Origin: Inia geoffrensis
Taxonomy: Eukaryota > Chordata > Mammalia > Artiodactyla > Iniidae
DNA: 64,000 nt
Direction: 5' to 3'
NCBI GenBank assembly: GCA_036417435.1
Contig: CM070902.1
Location: 41,686,600 to 41,750,599, forward strand
Shown here: positions 1-12,500 of the stretch, piece by piece
Position numbering within the stretch: the first letter of the stretch is position 1
Layout: every line of letters starts with the position of its first letter
Position numbers and translations under genes: made by a program
Notes under the pieces: model-generated
What the model was told of the DNA's origin: nothing
The model's input: the letters and a program-made list of their open reading frames with translations, nothing else
Databases searched by the model: none

Positions 1-58
1 GTATAAGAAACCTTCAACAAGGACCTGGGAAAACTAAAGAGGAAAAAAAAAAAAAAAG

Positions 59-472
59 ATGAACAACACAATAAATGAAATTAAGAATTCTCTAGAAGGA
101 ATCAATAGCAGAATAACTGAGGCAGAAGAAGAGATAAATGACCTGGAAGATAAAATATTGGAAATAACCACCACAGAGCAGAATAAAAAAAAAATAATGA
201 AAAGAATTGGGGACAGTCTCAGAGACCTCTGGAGCAACATTAAATGCACCAACCTTCGAACTATAGGGGACCCAGAAGAAGAAGAGAAAAAGAAAGGGAC
301 TGAGAAAATATTTGAAGAGATTATAGTTGAAAACTTCCTTAATATGGGAAAGGAAATAGTCAATCAAGTCCAGGAAGCACAGAGAGTCCCATACAGGATA
401 AATCCAAGGAGAAGCACGTCAAGGCACATAGTAATCAAACTGTCAAGAATTAAATACAAAGAAAAATATTAA
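59..472 (+). pseudogene. L1 ORF1 fragment (RNA-binding chaperone protein)
   Basis: An open frame of 137 residues matches the middle of L1 ORF1p, the nucleic-acid chaperone that trimerises and coats L1 RNA in the cytoplasm. Residues 1-45 are charged heptad-like sequence (INSRITEAEEEINDLEDKI), the end of the coiled coil. The following part (NIKCTNLRTIGDPEEEE, then FEEIIVENFLNMGKEIVNQV) is the RRM-like core. The frame closes early at KYKEKY and the normal C-terminus is only found in other frames up to about 690. A poly-A run at 44-57 precedes it. It is a relic; usual ORF1 length is about 300 residues or more. Confidence 0.85.
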
Positions 473-798
473 AAGCAGCAAGGGATAAAAAATAACATAC
501 AAGGGAATCCCCATAAGGTTAACAGCTGATCGTTCAGCAGAAACTCTGCAAGCCAGAAGGGAGTGGCAGGACATATTTAAAGTGATGAAAGGGAAAAACC
601 TACAACCAAGATTACTCTACCCAGCAAGGAGCTCATTCAGATTCTACAGAGAAATTAAAATGTTTCCAGACAAACAAATGCTAAGATAATTCAGCACGAC
701 CAAACCAGCTCTACAACAAATGCTAAAGGAACTTCTCTAAGTGGGAAACACAAGAGAAGAAAATGACATACAAAAACAAACCCATAGCAATTAAGAAA

Positions 799-972
799 AT
801 GGTGATAGGAACATACATATCGATAATTACCTTAAACGTGAATGGGTTAAATGCTCCAACCAAAAGACACAGGTTCACTGAATGGATATAAAAACAAGAC
901 CCATATATATGCTGTCTACAAGAGACCCACTTCAGACCTAGGGACACATACAGACTCAAAGTGAGGGGATGG
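799..972 (+). pseudogene. L1 ORF2 N-terminal stub (endonuclease start)
   Basis: ATG at 799 begins the ORF2 amino terminus (approximately MVIGTYISIITLNVNGLNAP), the first strand of the apurinic/apyrimidinic-type endonuclease. An in-frame stop follows 'gaatggata' near 890. Sequence homologous to ORF2 ends at about 972. Only the first 58 or so codons of an expected 1,270 remain, so no activity is possible. Confidence 0.8.
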
Positions 973-1324
973 ACTCTCGCCGCTCCACATGTCTCTGCCC
1001 AGAACTGCTGACCTGCTGGGGGAGGCAGGACAAAAGTTCCAGAAGAAGCGGAGGCAGCCACAGTGGAGGCAGCAGATCTGGCAGTTCAACGATCTGTGGG
1101 TCCAACTGGAGGAGAGTCTCACGCAGCCAGACATTGTAGGTGTGTGTGCTGGATTTCTCCCGGATGCTTCCTAACATGGATGTCCCACCATCCCTTGCAG
1201 TGGAAGATTGCTCATTGGCACAGTGAGTGAAGAACATGCAGTGATTGCTAATGGGTTTGCAAAGCAGAGACTCCTTCCTCTCTCTGTGACCATGCCATGA
1301 TCATGTCTGCGACCAGCACTCAAC
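973..1324 (+). other. Unassigned GC-richer segment between two L1 copies
   Basis: This stretch has no similarity that I can recognise to the ORF2 sequence it interrupts or to the 5'UTR of the minus-strand L1 in this window. It is richer in G+C than its surroundings and carries short open frames on both strands (for example 989-1174 plus, 61 codons, with QPQWRQQIWQFNDLWVQLEE). It could be the far 5' part of the next L1's older-type 5'UTR, a processed-pseudogene fragment, or a 5'-transduced segment. I cannot name a parent gene, and strand is assigned only from the neighbouring L1s. Confidence 0.4.
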
Positions 1325-1917
1325 CTCAACCTTAGGATTCAAAATCAGATCAATAGCAGGACTTCAACAGGACTGGGGGAAACAGAGACTCCATACTTGG
1401 AGGGCAAAAACAAAGTAGTGTGCACATCGGGAACCAGGGGAAGGAAGAGTGACCCCATAGGAGAGTGAACCACACCTACCTGCTAGTGTTGGAGGGTCTC
1501 CTGCAGAGGTGGGTGTGGCTGTGGCTCACTGTGAGCACAAGGACACTGGCAGCAGAAGTTCTGGGGAGTACTCATTGTGTGAGGCCTCCCAGAGACTTCC
1601 ATTAACCCCAGCAAAAAGCTGGATAGGCTCTGGTGTTGGGTCACCAAAAGCCAAACAACCAACAGGGAGGGAACCCAGCCCCACCCATCAGCAGACAAGC
1701 AGAATAAAGTTTTACAGAGTTCTGCCACCAGAGCAACACCCAAGTCTACCCACCACCAGTCCTTGCCATCAGGAAACTTGCAAAAGCCTCTTAGATAGCC
1801 TCATCCACCAGAGGGCAGACAGCAGAAGCAAGAAGAACTATAATCCTGCAGCCTGTGGGGGAGAAAACAAACAAACAAACAACAACAACAACACACATTC
1901 ACAGAAAGAGAGACAAG

Positions 1918-2838
1918 ATGAAAAGGCACAGGGCTAGGTACCAGATGAAGGAACAAGATAAAACCCCAGAAAAACAACTAAATGAAGTGGAGATAGGCAA
2001 CCTTCCAGAAAAAGAATTCAGAATGATAGTGAAGATGATCCAGGACCTCAGGAAAAGAATGGAGGAAAAGATAGAGAATATGCAAGAAATTTTTAACAAA
2101 GACCTAGAAGAATTAAAGAACAAACACCTAGAAGAAGTAAAAAACAAACAAACAGAGATGAACAGTACATAAACTGAAATGAAAAATACGCTAGAAGAAA
2201 ACAATAGCAGAATAAATGAGGCAGAAGAACAGATAAGTGACCTGGAAGACAGAATGGTGGAATTCACCACCATGGAACAGAATAAAGAAAAAAAGAATGA
2301 AAAGAAATAAAGACAGCTTAAGAGACCACTGGGACAAAATTAAACACAACAACATTCACATTATAGGGGTCCCAGAAGGAGAAGAGAGAGAGAAAGGACC
2401 TGAGAAAAAATTTGAAGAGATTATAGCCGAAAATTTTCCTAACATGGGAAAAGAAATAGTCACCCAAGCCCAGGAAACTCAGAGAGTCCCAGGCTGATAA
2501 ACCCAAGGAGAAACATGCTGAGACACATAGTAATCAAACTGACAAAAATTAAAGACAAGGAAAAATTACTGAAAGCAACAAGGGAAAAATGACAAATAAC
2601 GTACAAGGGAACGCCCATAAGGTGAAGAGCTGATTTCTCAGCAGAAACATTACAAGCCAGAATGGAGTGGCATGATATATTTAAAGTGATGAAGGGGAAG
2701 AACCTACAACCAACCTACCCTGCAAGGATCTCATTCAGATTCAACAGAGAAATCAAAAGCTTTACAGACAAGCAGAAGCTGAGAATTCAGCACCACAAAA
2801 CCAGCTCTACAACAAATGCTAAAGGAACTTCTCTAAGT
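1918..2838 (+). pseudogene. L1 ORF1 relic of copy B
   Basis: The ATG at 1918 opens the L1 ORF1 amino terminus (MKRHRARYQMKEQDKTPEKQ). A coiled-coil stretch follows (MIQDLRKRMEEKIENMQEIF, heptad pattern) until a stop at about 2170. The RRM-like region continues in other frames (HNNIHIIGVPEGEEREKGPE near 2340-2400; FEEIIAENFPNMGKEIVTQA near 2410-2470). The carboxy end, where 'caacaaatgctaaaggaact' would encode QQMLKEL, lies near 2810-2838. At least two frame changes separate these blocks. ORF1p binds L1 RNA; this copy cannot make it intact. Confidence 0.85.
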
Positions 2839-2894
2839 GGGAAACACAAGAGAAGAAAAGGACCTGCAAAAACAAACTCATAACAATTAAGTAA

Positions 2895-5800
2895 ATGGTA
2901 ATAGGGACATGCATATCAATAATTACCTTAAACATGAATAGATTAAATGCTCCAACCAAAAGACACAGGCTCACTGAATGGATACAAAAACAAGACCCAT
3001 ACAAATGCTGTCTACAAGAGATCCACTTCAGACCTAGAGACACATACAGACTGAAAGGTATGGGATTGAAAAAGATATTCCATGCAAATGGAAATCAAAA
3101 GAAAGCTGGAGTAGCAATACTCATATCAGATAAAATAGACTTTAAAATAAATACTATTAGAAGAGACAAAGAAGGATACTACATAATGATCAAAGTATCA
3201 ATCTAAGAAGAAGGTATACCAATTATAAATATATATGCACCCAACATAGGAGCACCTCAATACATAAGACAATGGTTAACAGCTATAAAAGGGGAAATTG
3301 ACAGTAACACAATAATACTGGGGGACTTTAACACCTCACTTACAGCAATGGACAGATCATCCAAACAGAAAATTAGTAAGGAAACAAAAGCTTTAAATGA
3401 CACAATAGATGAGATTGATTTAATTGATATTTATAGGACACTGCATTGAAAACCAGCAGATTACACTTTCTTCTCAAGTGCACATGGAACATTCTCCAGG
3501 ATAGATCACATCTTGGGTCACAAATCAAGCCTCAATAAATTTAAGAAAACTGAAATCATATCAAGCAACTTTTCTGACCACAAACAATAAGATTAGAAAT
3601 AAATTACAGGGAAAAAATATAAAATACACAAACACATGGAGGCTAAACAATATGTTACTAAATAACCAAGAGATCATTGAAGAAATCAATGAGGATATAA
3701 AAAAAAAAATCCCTTGAGATGAATTACAATGAAAACACGATGATACAAAACCTATGGGATGCAGCAAAAGCATTTCTAAAAGGGAAGTTTATAGCAACAC
3801 AAGCCTCCACAAGAAACAAAAATCTCAAACAATCTAACCTTACACCTAAAGGAAATAGAGAAAGCAGAACAAGCAAAACCCAAACTTAGTAGAAGTAAAG
3901 AAGTCATAAAGATCAGAGCAGAAATAAATGAAATAGAAACAAACAAAAAAATAGCATAGCTCAAGGAAACTAAAAGCTTGTTCTTTGAGAAGATATGTAA
4001 GATTGATACACCATTAGCCAGACTCATCATGAAAAAGTGGGAGAGGACTCAAGTCAATAAAATTAGAATGAAAAAAGAGAAAAAGGAGAAGTTACAACAG
4101 ACACCACAGAAATACAAAGAATCATAAGAGATTACTATAAGCAACCATATGCCAATAAAATGGACAACCAAGAAGAAATGGACAAATTATTAGAAAGATA
4201 CAAACTTCCAAGACTGAACCAGGAAGAAATAGCAAATATGAACAGACCAATCACAAGTACTGAAATTGAAACTGTGATTAAAAATCTTCCAACAAAAGCC
4301 CAGGTCCAGATGGCTTCACAGTTGAATTCTATCAAACAAAGAGAAGAGATAACACCTAGGCTTCTGAAACTCTTCCAAAAAATTGCAGGAGAAGGAACAC
4401 TCGCACGCTCATTCTATGATACCATCATCACCCTGCTACCCAAACCAGACAAAGATACCACATAAAGAAAAGAAAACTACAGGCCAGTATCACTGATGAA
4501 CATAGATGCAAAAATCCTCTACAAAATACTAGCAAACACAAACCAATAACACATTAAAAGTATCATACACCATGATCAAGTGGGATTTATCCCAGTTCTG
4601 CAAGGATTCTTCAATATACGGAAATCAATCCATGTGATACACCATATTAACTTACTGAACAATAAAACTATAGGATCATCTCAATACATGCAGAATAAGC
4701 TTTTGACAAAATTCAACACTGATTTATGATAAAAACTCTTCAGAAAGTGGGCACAGAGGGAATCTTCCTCAACATAATAAAGGCCATATAAAACAAACCC
4801 ACAACAAACATCATTCTCAATGGTGAAAAGCTGAAAACATTTCCTCTAAAATCAGGAAAAAGACAAGGATGTCCACTCTTGCCACTATTATTCAACATAG
4901 TTTTGGAATTCCTAGGCACAGCAATCAGAGAAGAAAAAGATATAAAAGGAATACAAATTGGAAAAGAAGTAAAACTGTCACTGTTTGCAGATGACATGAT
5001 ATTAAACATAGAGAATCCTACAGATGCAACCAGAAAACTACTAGAGGTAATCAATGAAATTGGTAAAGTTGCAGGATACAAAATTAATGCACAGAAATCT
5101 CTTGCATTCCTATACACTAATGATGAAAAATCTGAAAGAGAAAGTAAGGAAACACTCCCATTTACCATTGTAACAAAAAGAATAAAATACCTAGGAATAA
5201 ACCTACCTAAGGAGACAAAAGGTCTGTATGCAGAAAACTATAAAACACTGATGAAACAAATTAAAGATGATACAAACAGATGGAGAGATATAACATGTTC
5301 TTGGATTGGAAGAATCAACATTGTGAATAGTGATGACTATACTACCCAAAGCAATCTACAGATTCAATTCAATCCCTATCAAATTAACATTGGCATTTTT
5401 TACAGAACTAGAACAAAAAATCTTAAAATTTGCATGGAGACACAAAAGACCCTGAATAGTCAAAGCAGTCTTGAGGGAAAAAAAAAAGAGCTGAAGGAAT
5501 CAGGTTCCTTGACTTCAGACTATACTACAAAGCTACAGTAATCAAGGCAGTATGGTACTGGCACAAAAGCAGAAATTTAGATCAATGGAACAGGATAGAA
5601 AGCCCAGAGACAATCCCACGAAAATAGTCACCTTATTTTTGATAAAGGAGGCAAGGATATACAATGGTGAAAAGACAACCTCTTCAAAAAGTGGTGCTGG
5701 GAAAACTGGACAGCTACATGTAAAAGAATGAAATTAGAACACTCCCTAACATGACACACAAAAATAAACTTAAAATGGATTAAAGACCTAAGTGTACGGC

Positions 5801-6660
5801 CAGACACGATAAAACTCTCAGAGGAAAACATAGGCAGAACACTCTATGAAATAAATCACAGCAAGACCCTTTTTGACCCACCTCCTAGAGAAATGGAAAT
5901 ACAAACAAAAATAAATAAACGGGACCTAATACAATCTTTTGCACAGCAAAGGAAACCATAAACAAGACCAAAAGACAACCCTCAGAATGGGAGAAAATAT
6001 TTGCCAATGAAGCAACTGACAAAGGATTAATCTCCAAAATTTACAAGCAGCTCATGCAACTCAATATGAAAAGCACAAACCATCCAATCCCCAAATAGGA
6101 AGATGACCTAAATAGACACGTCTCCAAAGAAGATATACAGATTTCCAACAAACACATGAAAGGATGCTCAACATCACTAATCATTAGAGAAATTCAAATC
6201 CAACCTGCAATGAGGTATCACCTCACACCAATCAGAATGTACATCTTCAAAAATCTACAAACAATAAATGCTGGAGAGGGTGTGGAGAAAAATGAACCCT
6301 CTTGCACTGTTGATGAGAATGTAAATTGTTACAGCAACTGTGGAAAACAGTAGGTTCCGTAAAAAACTAAATCTGGAACTACCATATGATCCAGCAAAAC
6401 TACTACAGGACATATACCCTGAGAAAACCATACTTGAAAAAGAGTCATATACCACAATATTCATTGCAGCTCTATTTACAATAACCAGGACATGGAAGCA
6501 ACCTAAGTGTCCATTGACAGAAGAATGGATAAAGAAGATGTGGCACATATATACAATGGAATATTACTCAGCCATAAAAAGAAACAAAGTTGAGTTATTT
6601 GTAGTGAGGTGGATGGACCTAGAGTTTGTCATACAGAGTGAAGTAAGTCAGAAAAAAAAA
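2895..6660 (+). pseudogene. L1 ORF2 relic of copy B (endonuclease-reverse transcriptase)
   Basis: ORF2 starts at ATG 2895 (MVIGTCISIITLNMNRLNAP), 57 bases after the ORF1 end. The endonuclease domain runs to about 3600, the reverse transcriptase from roughly 4160 to 5540, and the cysteine-rich carboxy end from about 6150 to 6660. The catalytic FADD box is intact at 4984-4995 within [15 protein letters not shown]. The usual WNC-type and YYSAIKRN carboxy motifs are recognisable near 6550. Stops and frameshifts at about 3206, 3450, 4465, 5541 and 6080 break it into at least six pieces. The intact protein nicks target DNA and primes cDNA synthesis on L1 RNA; here it is a pseudogene. Confidence 0.9.
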
Positions 6661-7050
6661 AAAAAAATTAGCATACGCTAACACACATATATGGAATCTA
6701 AAAAAAGAAAAAGGTTCTGAAGAACCTAGGGGCAGGACGGGAGTAAAGACGTAGATGTAGAGAATGGACTTGAGGTTACAGTGGGGGAAATGGTAAGATG
6801 GGACGAAGTGAGAGAGTGGCATGGACATATATACACTACCAAATGTATAATAGATAGCTAGTTGGAAGCAGCCGCATAGCACAGGGTGATCAGCTCGGCG
6901 CCTTGTGACCACCTTGAGGGGTTGGATTGGGAGGATGGGAGGGAGGCACAAGAACGAAGAGATATGGGGATATATGTAAATGTATAGTTGATTCACTTTG
7001 TTATAAAGCAGAAAACAACATACCATTGTAAAGCAATTATACTCATAATA

Positions 7051-7341
7051 TGTTAGAAAAATAACTACAGATATTAAAAAATTATAGACATTTACCTTTT
7101 GAATATTTTAGGTGTCTTTAATAAACAAAATCTGGTAATGAAGATATGAAAAAAAGTCTAAATGTCTTTCCTATTTATTACTTCAGTCTTTATCAAATCA
7201 TTTCAAAGTCCTATTTTTAATCCAGGTCATACAACAGACATATATAATATAGTATCACATGTATATAGTACATAATAAATGATTATACACATCTTAAACA
7301 TGTGCTCAAAATGTTTTAACTGAGAGAAGTGCGTGGATTTC
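7051..7341. other. AT-rich spacer between two L1 copies
   Basis: Short AT-rich sequence separates the ends of a plus-strand and a minus-strand L1, which face each other tail to tail. I see no gene or clear repeat in it. Confidence 0.5.
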
Positions 7342-7744
7342 TTTTTTTTTTTTTTTTTAACATCTTTATTGGAGTATAATTGCTTTACAATGGTGTGTTA
7401 GTTTCTGTTTATAACAAAGTGAATCAGTTATACATATACATATGTTCCAATATCTCTTCCCTCTTGCGTCTCCCTCCCTCCTACCCTCCCTATCCTGCCC
7501 CTCTAGGTGGTCACAAAGCACCGAGCTGATCTCCCTGTGCTATGTGGCTGCTTCCCACTAGCTATCTATTTTATGTTTGGTAGTGTATATATGTCCATGC
7601 CACTCTCTCACTTTGTCACAGCTTACCCTTCCCCCTTCCCATACCCTCAAGCTCATTCTCTAGAAGGTCTGTGTCTTTATTCCCGTCTTACCTCTAGTTT
7701 CTTCATGACATTTTTTTTTTCCCTTAGATTCCATATATATGTGT

Positions 7745-10700
7745 TAGCATATGGTATTTGCCTTTTTCTTTCTGACTTACTTCACTCTGTATGACAGACT
7801 CTAGGTCCATCCACCTCACGACAAATAACTCAATTTTGTTTCATTTTATGGCTGAGTAATATTCCATTATATATATGTGCCACATCTTCTTTATCCATTC
7901 ATCTGATGATGGACACTTAGGTTGCTTCCATGTCCTGGCTATTGTAAATAGAGCTGCAATGAACATTGTGGTACATGACACTTTTTGAATTATGGTTTTC
8001 TCAGGGTATATGCCCAGTAGTGGGAATGCTGGGTCATATGGTAGTTCTATTTGTAGCTTTTTAAGGAACCTACATACTGTTCTCCATAGTGGATAGACCA
8101 ATTTACATTCCCACCAGCAGTGCAAGAGTGTTCACTTTTCTCCATACCCTCTCCAGCATTTATTATTTCTAGATTTTTTGATGTTGGCCATTCTGACCAG
8201 TATGAGATGATATCTCATTGCAGTTTTAATTTGCATATCTCTAATGATTAGTGATGTTGAGCATCCTTTCATGTGTTTGTTGGCAATCTGTATATCTTCT
8301 TTGGAGAAATGTCTATTTAGGTCTTCTGCCCATTTTTGGATTGGTTTGTTTGTTCTTTTTGTTATTGAGCTGCATGAGCTGCGTGTAAATTTTGGAGATT
8401 AATCCTCTGCCAGTTGCTTCATTTGCAAATTTTTTCTCCCATTCTGAGGGTAGTCTTTTGGTCTTCTTTATGGCTTTCTTTGCTGTGCAAAAGCTTTGAA
8501 GTTTCATTAGGTCCCGTTTATTTATTTTTGTTTGTATTTCCATTTCTCTAGGAGGTGGGTCAAAAAGGATCTTGCTGTGGTTTATTTCATAGAGTTTTCT
8601 GCCTATGTTTTCCTCTAAGAGTTTGATAGTTTCTGTCCTTACATTTAGGTCTTTAATCCATTTTGAGCTTATTTCTGTGTATGGTGTTAAGGAGTGTTCC
8701 AATCTCATACTTTTACATGTAGCTGTCCAATTTTCCCAGCACAACTTATTGAAGAGGCTGTCCTTTCTCCACAGTACATTCTGCCTCCTTTATCAAAAAT
8801 AAAGTGACCGTATGTGCCTGGGTTTATCTCTGGGCTTTCTATCCTGTTCCATTGAACTATATTTCTGTTTTTGTGCCAGTACCATACTGTCTTGATTACT
8901 GTAGCTTTATAGTATAGTCTGGAGTCAGGGAGCCTGATTCCTACAGTTCCGTTTTGCATTCTCAAAATTGCTTTGGCTATTCGGGGTCTTTTGTCTTTCC
9001 ATACAAATTGTGATTTTTTTTTTGTTTTAGTTCTGTGAAAAATGCCAGTGGTAGTTTGATAGGGATTGCATTGAATCTGTAGATTGCTTTGGGTAGTACA
9101 GTCATTTTTACAATGTTGATTCTTCCAATCTGTGAACATGGTATATCTCTCCATCTATTTGTATCATCTTTAATTTCATCAGTGTCTTACAATTTTCTGC
9201 AAACAGGTCTTTCGTCTCCTTAGATAGGTTTATTCCTAGATATTTTATTCTTTTTATTTCAGTGTTAAATGGGAGTTTTTCCTTAATTTCACTTTCAGAT
9301 TTTTCATCATTAGTGTAAAGCAATGCCAGAGATTTCTGTGCATTAATTTTATATCCTGCTACTTTACCAAATTCATTGATCAGCTCTAGTAGTTTTCTGG
9401 TCACATCTCTAGGTTTTTTTATATATAGTGTCATGTCATCTACAACCATGACAGCTTTATTTCCTCTTTCTGATTTGGATTCTCTTTATTTCCCTTTCTT
9501 CTCTGATTGCTGTGGCTAAAACTTCCAAAACTATGTTGAATAAGAGTGGTGAGAGTGGGCAAACTTGTCTTGTTCCTGATCTTAGCGGAAATGGTTTCAG
9601 TTTTTCACTATTGAGGATGATGTTGGCTGTGGGTTTGTTTTATATGGCCTTTATTATGTTGAGGAAATTCCCTCTCTGCCTACTTTCTGCAGGGTTTTTA
9701 TCATAAATGGGTGTTGAATTTTGTCAAAAGCTTTTTCTGCATACATTGAGATGATCATATGTTTTTTCTCCTTCAATATGTTAATATGGTGTATCATGTT
9801 AATTGATTTGCATATATTGAAGATTCCTTGCATTCCTGGAATCAACCCCACTTGATCATGGTGTATGATCCTTTTAATGTGCTGTTGGATTCTGTTTGAT
9901 AGTATTTTGTTGAGGATTTTTGCATCTATGTTCATCAGTAATATTGTCCTGTAGTTGTCTTTCTTTGTGACATCTTTGTCTAGTTTTGGTATCAGGGTGA
10001 AGGTGGCCTCGTAGAATGAGTTTGGGAGTGTTCTTCCCTCTGCTATATTTTGGAAGAGTTTGAGAAGAATAGCTGTTTGCTCTTCTCTAAAGGTTTGATA
10101 GAATTCTCCTGTGAAGCCATGTGGTCCTGGGCTTTTGTTTGTTGGAAGATTTTTAATCACAGTTTCATTTTCAGTGCTTGTGGTTGATCTTTCAAGTTTT
10201 CCATTTCTTCCTGATTCAGTCTTGGCAGGTTGTGCATTTCTAAGAATTTGTCCATTTCTTCCAGGTTGTCCATTTTATTGGCATAGAGTTGCTTGTAGTA
10301 ATCTCTCATGATATTTTGTATTTCTGCAGTGTCAGATGTTACTTCTTTTTCATTTCTAATTCTATTGATTTGAGTCTTCTCCCTTTTTTTCTTGATGAGT
10401 GTGACTAGTTGTTTATCAATTTTGTTTATCGTCTCCAAGAACCAGCTTTTAGTTTTAGTGATCTTTGCTATTGTTTCCTTCATTTCCTTTCATTTATTTC
10501 TGATCTGATCTTTATGAAATCTTTCCTTCTGTTAACTTTGTTTTTTTTTTTTTTTTTGTTGTTGTTGTTGTTGTTGTTCTTCTTTCTCTAACTGCTTTAG
10601 GTGCAAAGTTTGGTTGTTTATTTGAGATGTTTCCTGTTTCTTAAGGTAGGATTGTATTGCTATAAGCTTCCCTCTTAGAACAGCTTTTGCTGCATCCCAT

Positions 10701-11555
10701 AGATTTTGAGTAATCGTGTCTCCACTGTCATTTGTTTCTAGGTATTTTTTGATTTCTTCTTTGATTTCTTCAGTGATCACTTCATTATTAAGTAGTGTAT
10801 TGCTTAGCCTCCATGTGTTTGTATTTTTAACAGATCTTTTCCTGTAATTGATATCTAGTTTCATAGCGTTGTGGTCAGAAAAGATACTTGATACAATTCA
10901 ATTTTCTTAAATTTACCAAGGCTTGATTTGTGACCCAAGATATGATGTAACCTGAAGAATGTTCCATGAGCACTTGAGAAAAATGCGTATTCTCTTGTTT
11001 TTGGATGGAATGTCCTATAAATATCAATTAAATCCATCTTGTTTAATGTATAATTTAAAGTTTGTATTTCTTTACTTATTTTCATTTTGGATGATCTGTC
11101 CATTGCTGAAAGTGGGGTGTTAAAGTCCCCTACTACGATTGTATTACTGTCGATTTCCCCTTTTATGGCTGTTAGTATTTGCCTTATGTATTGAGGTGCT
11201 CCTATATTGGGTGCATAAATATTAACGATTGTCATATCTTCTTCTTGGATTGATCCCTTGATCATTATGTAGTATCCTTCTTTGTGTCTTGTAGTAGTCT
11301 TTATTTTAAAGTCTATTTTGTCTGATATGAGAATTGCTACTCCAGCTTTCTTTTGATTTCCATTTGCATGGAATATCTTTTTCCATCCCCTTACTTTCAG
11401 TCTGTATGTGTCCCTAGGTCTGAAGCGGTTCTCTTGTAGACAGCATATATATGGGTCTTGTTTTTGTATCCATTCAGCCAGTCTGTGCCTTTTGTTGGGA
11501 GCATTAATACATTTACATTTAAGGTAATTATCGATATGTATGTTCCTATTCCCAT
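7745..11555 (-). pseudogene. L1 ORF2 relic of copy C
   Basis: On the minus strand ORF2 begins at an ATG whose complement is 11553-11555 and runs to about 7745. Successive open pieces cover the endonuclease (11265-10861, with VVGDFNTPLSAMDRSSK), fingers and palm of the reverse transcriptase (10160-9654, [17 protein letters not shown]), and the thumb and carboxy end (9449-7841, ending NMYYSAIK-like). The FADD catalytic box reads VVDD (near 9441-9452): both aspartates remain, but the two preceding residues are changed. A poly-T plus (GTT)n tract at 10542-10578 expands the coding region. At least eight frame breaks make it non-functional. Confidence 0.9.
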
Positions 11556-11617
11556 TTTCTTAATTGTTTTGGGTTTGTTATTGTAGGTCTTTTCCTTCTC
11601 TTGTGTTTCTTGCCTAG

Positions 11618-12500
11618 AAAAGTTCCTTTAGCATTTGTTATAAAGCTGGTTTGGTGGTGCTGAACTCTCTCAGCTTTTCCTTGTCTGTAAAGATTTTAAT
11701 TTCTCCCTCAAATCTGAATGAGATCTCTGCTGGGTAGAGTAATCTTGGTTGTAGGTTTTTCTCCTTCATCACTTTAAAAATATTCTGCCACTCTCTTCTG
11801 GCTTGTAGAGTTTCTGCTGAAAGATCAGCACTTCATCTTATGTGGATTTCCCCATGTGTTATTTTACACTTGCTGCTTTTAATATGTTTTCTTTGTATTT
11901 AATTTTTGATAGTTTGATTAATATGTGTCTTGGTGTGTTTCTCATTGGTTTTATCCTGTATCGGACTTTCTGTGCTTCCTGGACTTGATTAACTATTTCC
12001 TTTCTCATATTAGGGTAGTTTTCAACTATAATCTCTTCAAATATTTTCTCAGTCCCTTTCTGTTTCTCTTCTTCTTCTGGGACCCCTATAATTTGAATGT
12101 TGGTGTGTTTAATGTTGTCCCAGAGGTCTGTGAGACTGTCCTCAGTTCTTTTCATTCTTTTTTCTTTATTCTGCTGTGCAGTAGTTACTTCCAATATTTT
12201 ATCTTCCAGGTCACTTATCCGTTCTTCTGCCTCAGTTATTCTGCTATTGATCCTATCTAGAGTATTTTTAATTTCATTTATTGTGTTGTTCATCGTTGCT
12301 TGTTTCCTCTTTAGTTCTTCTATGTCCTTATTAAATGTTTCTTGCATTTTCTCTATTCTATTTCCAATTTTTTGGATCATCTTTACCATAATTATTCTGA
12401 ATTCTTTTTCCAGTAGACTGCCTATTTTCTCTTCATTTCTTAGGTATGGTGATTTTTTCCCTTGCTCCTTCATCTACTGTGTGTTTTTCTGTCTTCTCAT
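11618..12500 (-). pseudogene. L1 ORF1 relic of copy C
   Basis: The ORF1 start ATG complements 12498-12500 (MRRQKNTQ) but a stop follows at once. The best open frame begins at the next methionine (12473) and gives 204 residues: a coiled coil (IGNRIEKMQETFNKDIEELK, then INSRITEAEERISDLEDKIL) followed by the RRM-like region (NIKHTNIQIIGVPEEEEKQK). It closes at KAASVK near 11859, before the carboxy-terminal domain, whose remains continue to about 11618 in another frame. Function in an intact element is RNA binding and ribonucleoprotein assembly. Confidence 0.85.

Larger units (their letters stand above)
1..972 (+). mobile_element. L1 fragment, ORF1 to start of ORF2 (copy A)
   Basis: A plus-strand LINE-1 piece enters from outside the window in ORF1, continues through the ORF1 3' part and the short spacer, and stops about 170 bases into ORF2 just after 'gtgaggggatgga'. 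Order and sequence match the second copy at 1918-3070. At about 973 similarity to ORF2 ends abruptly and unrelated GC-richer sequence begins. The missing remainder of this ORF2 does not resume after the next L1 ends near 7050, so this looks like a deletion or recombination junction rather than a clean insertion. Confidence 0.9.
1325..7050 (+). mobile_element. Near full-length degenerate L1 (copy B)
   Basis: This plus-strand LINE-1 has a 5'UTR (about 1325-1917, ending in a CAA-rich run at 1866-1894), ORF1, spacer, ORF2 and an L1 3'UTR ending near 'ttgtaaagcaattatactc' at about 7035. Its 5'UTR shares blocks such as 'cagccccacccatcagcaga' with the 5'UTR of the minus-strand L1 at 7342-14438, but most of it differs, suggesting another subfamily. 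No long terminal poly-A or clear TSD is visible. Both ORFs carry many stops and frameshifts, so the copy is dead. The 5' boundary may lie further left, at 973. Confidence 0.9.

Noticed and set aside
989..1174. A 61-codon frame in the unassigned segment as a real small gene
   Set aside because: No recognised homologue; the segment lies at an L1 junction and frames are open on both strands.
1325..7050. Possibly active L1 (FADD box intact)
   Set aside because: Stops and frameshifts in both ORFs and the lack of a clean tail and TSD show it is inactive.
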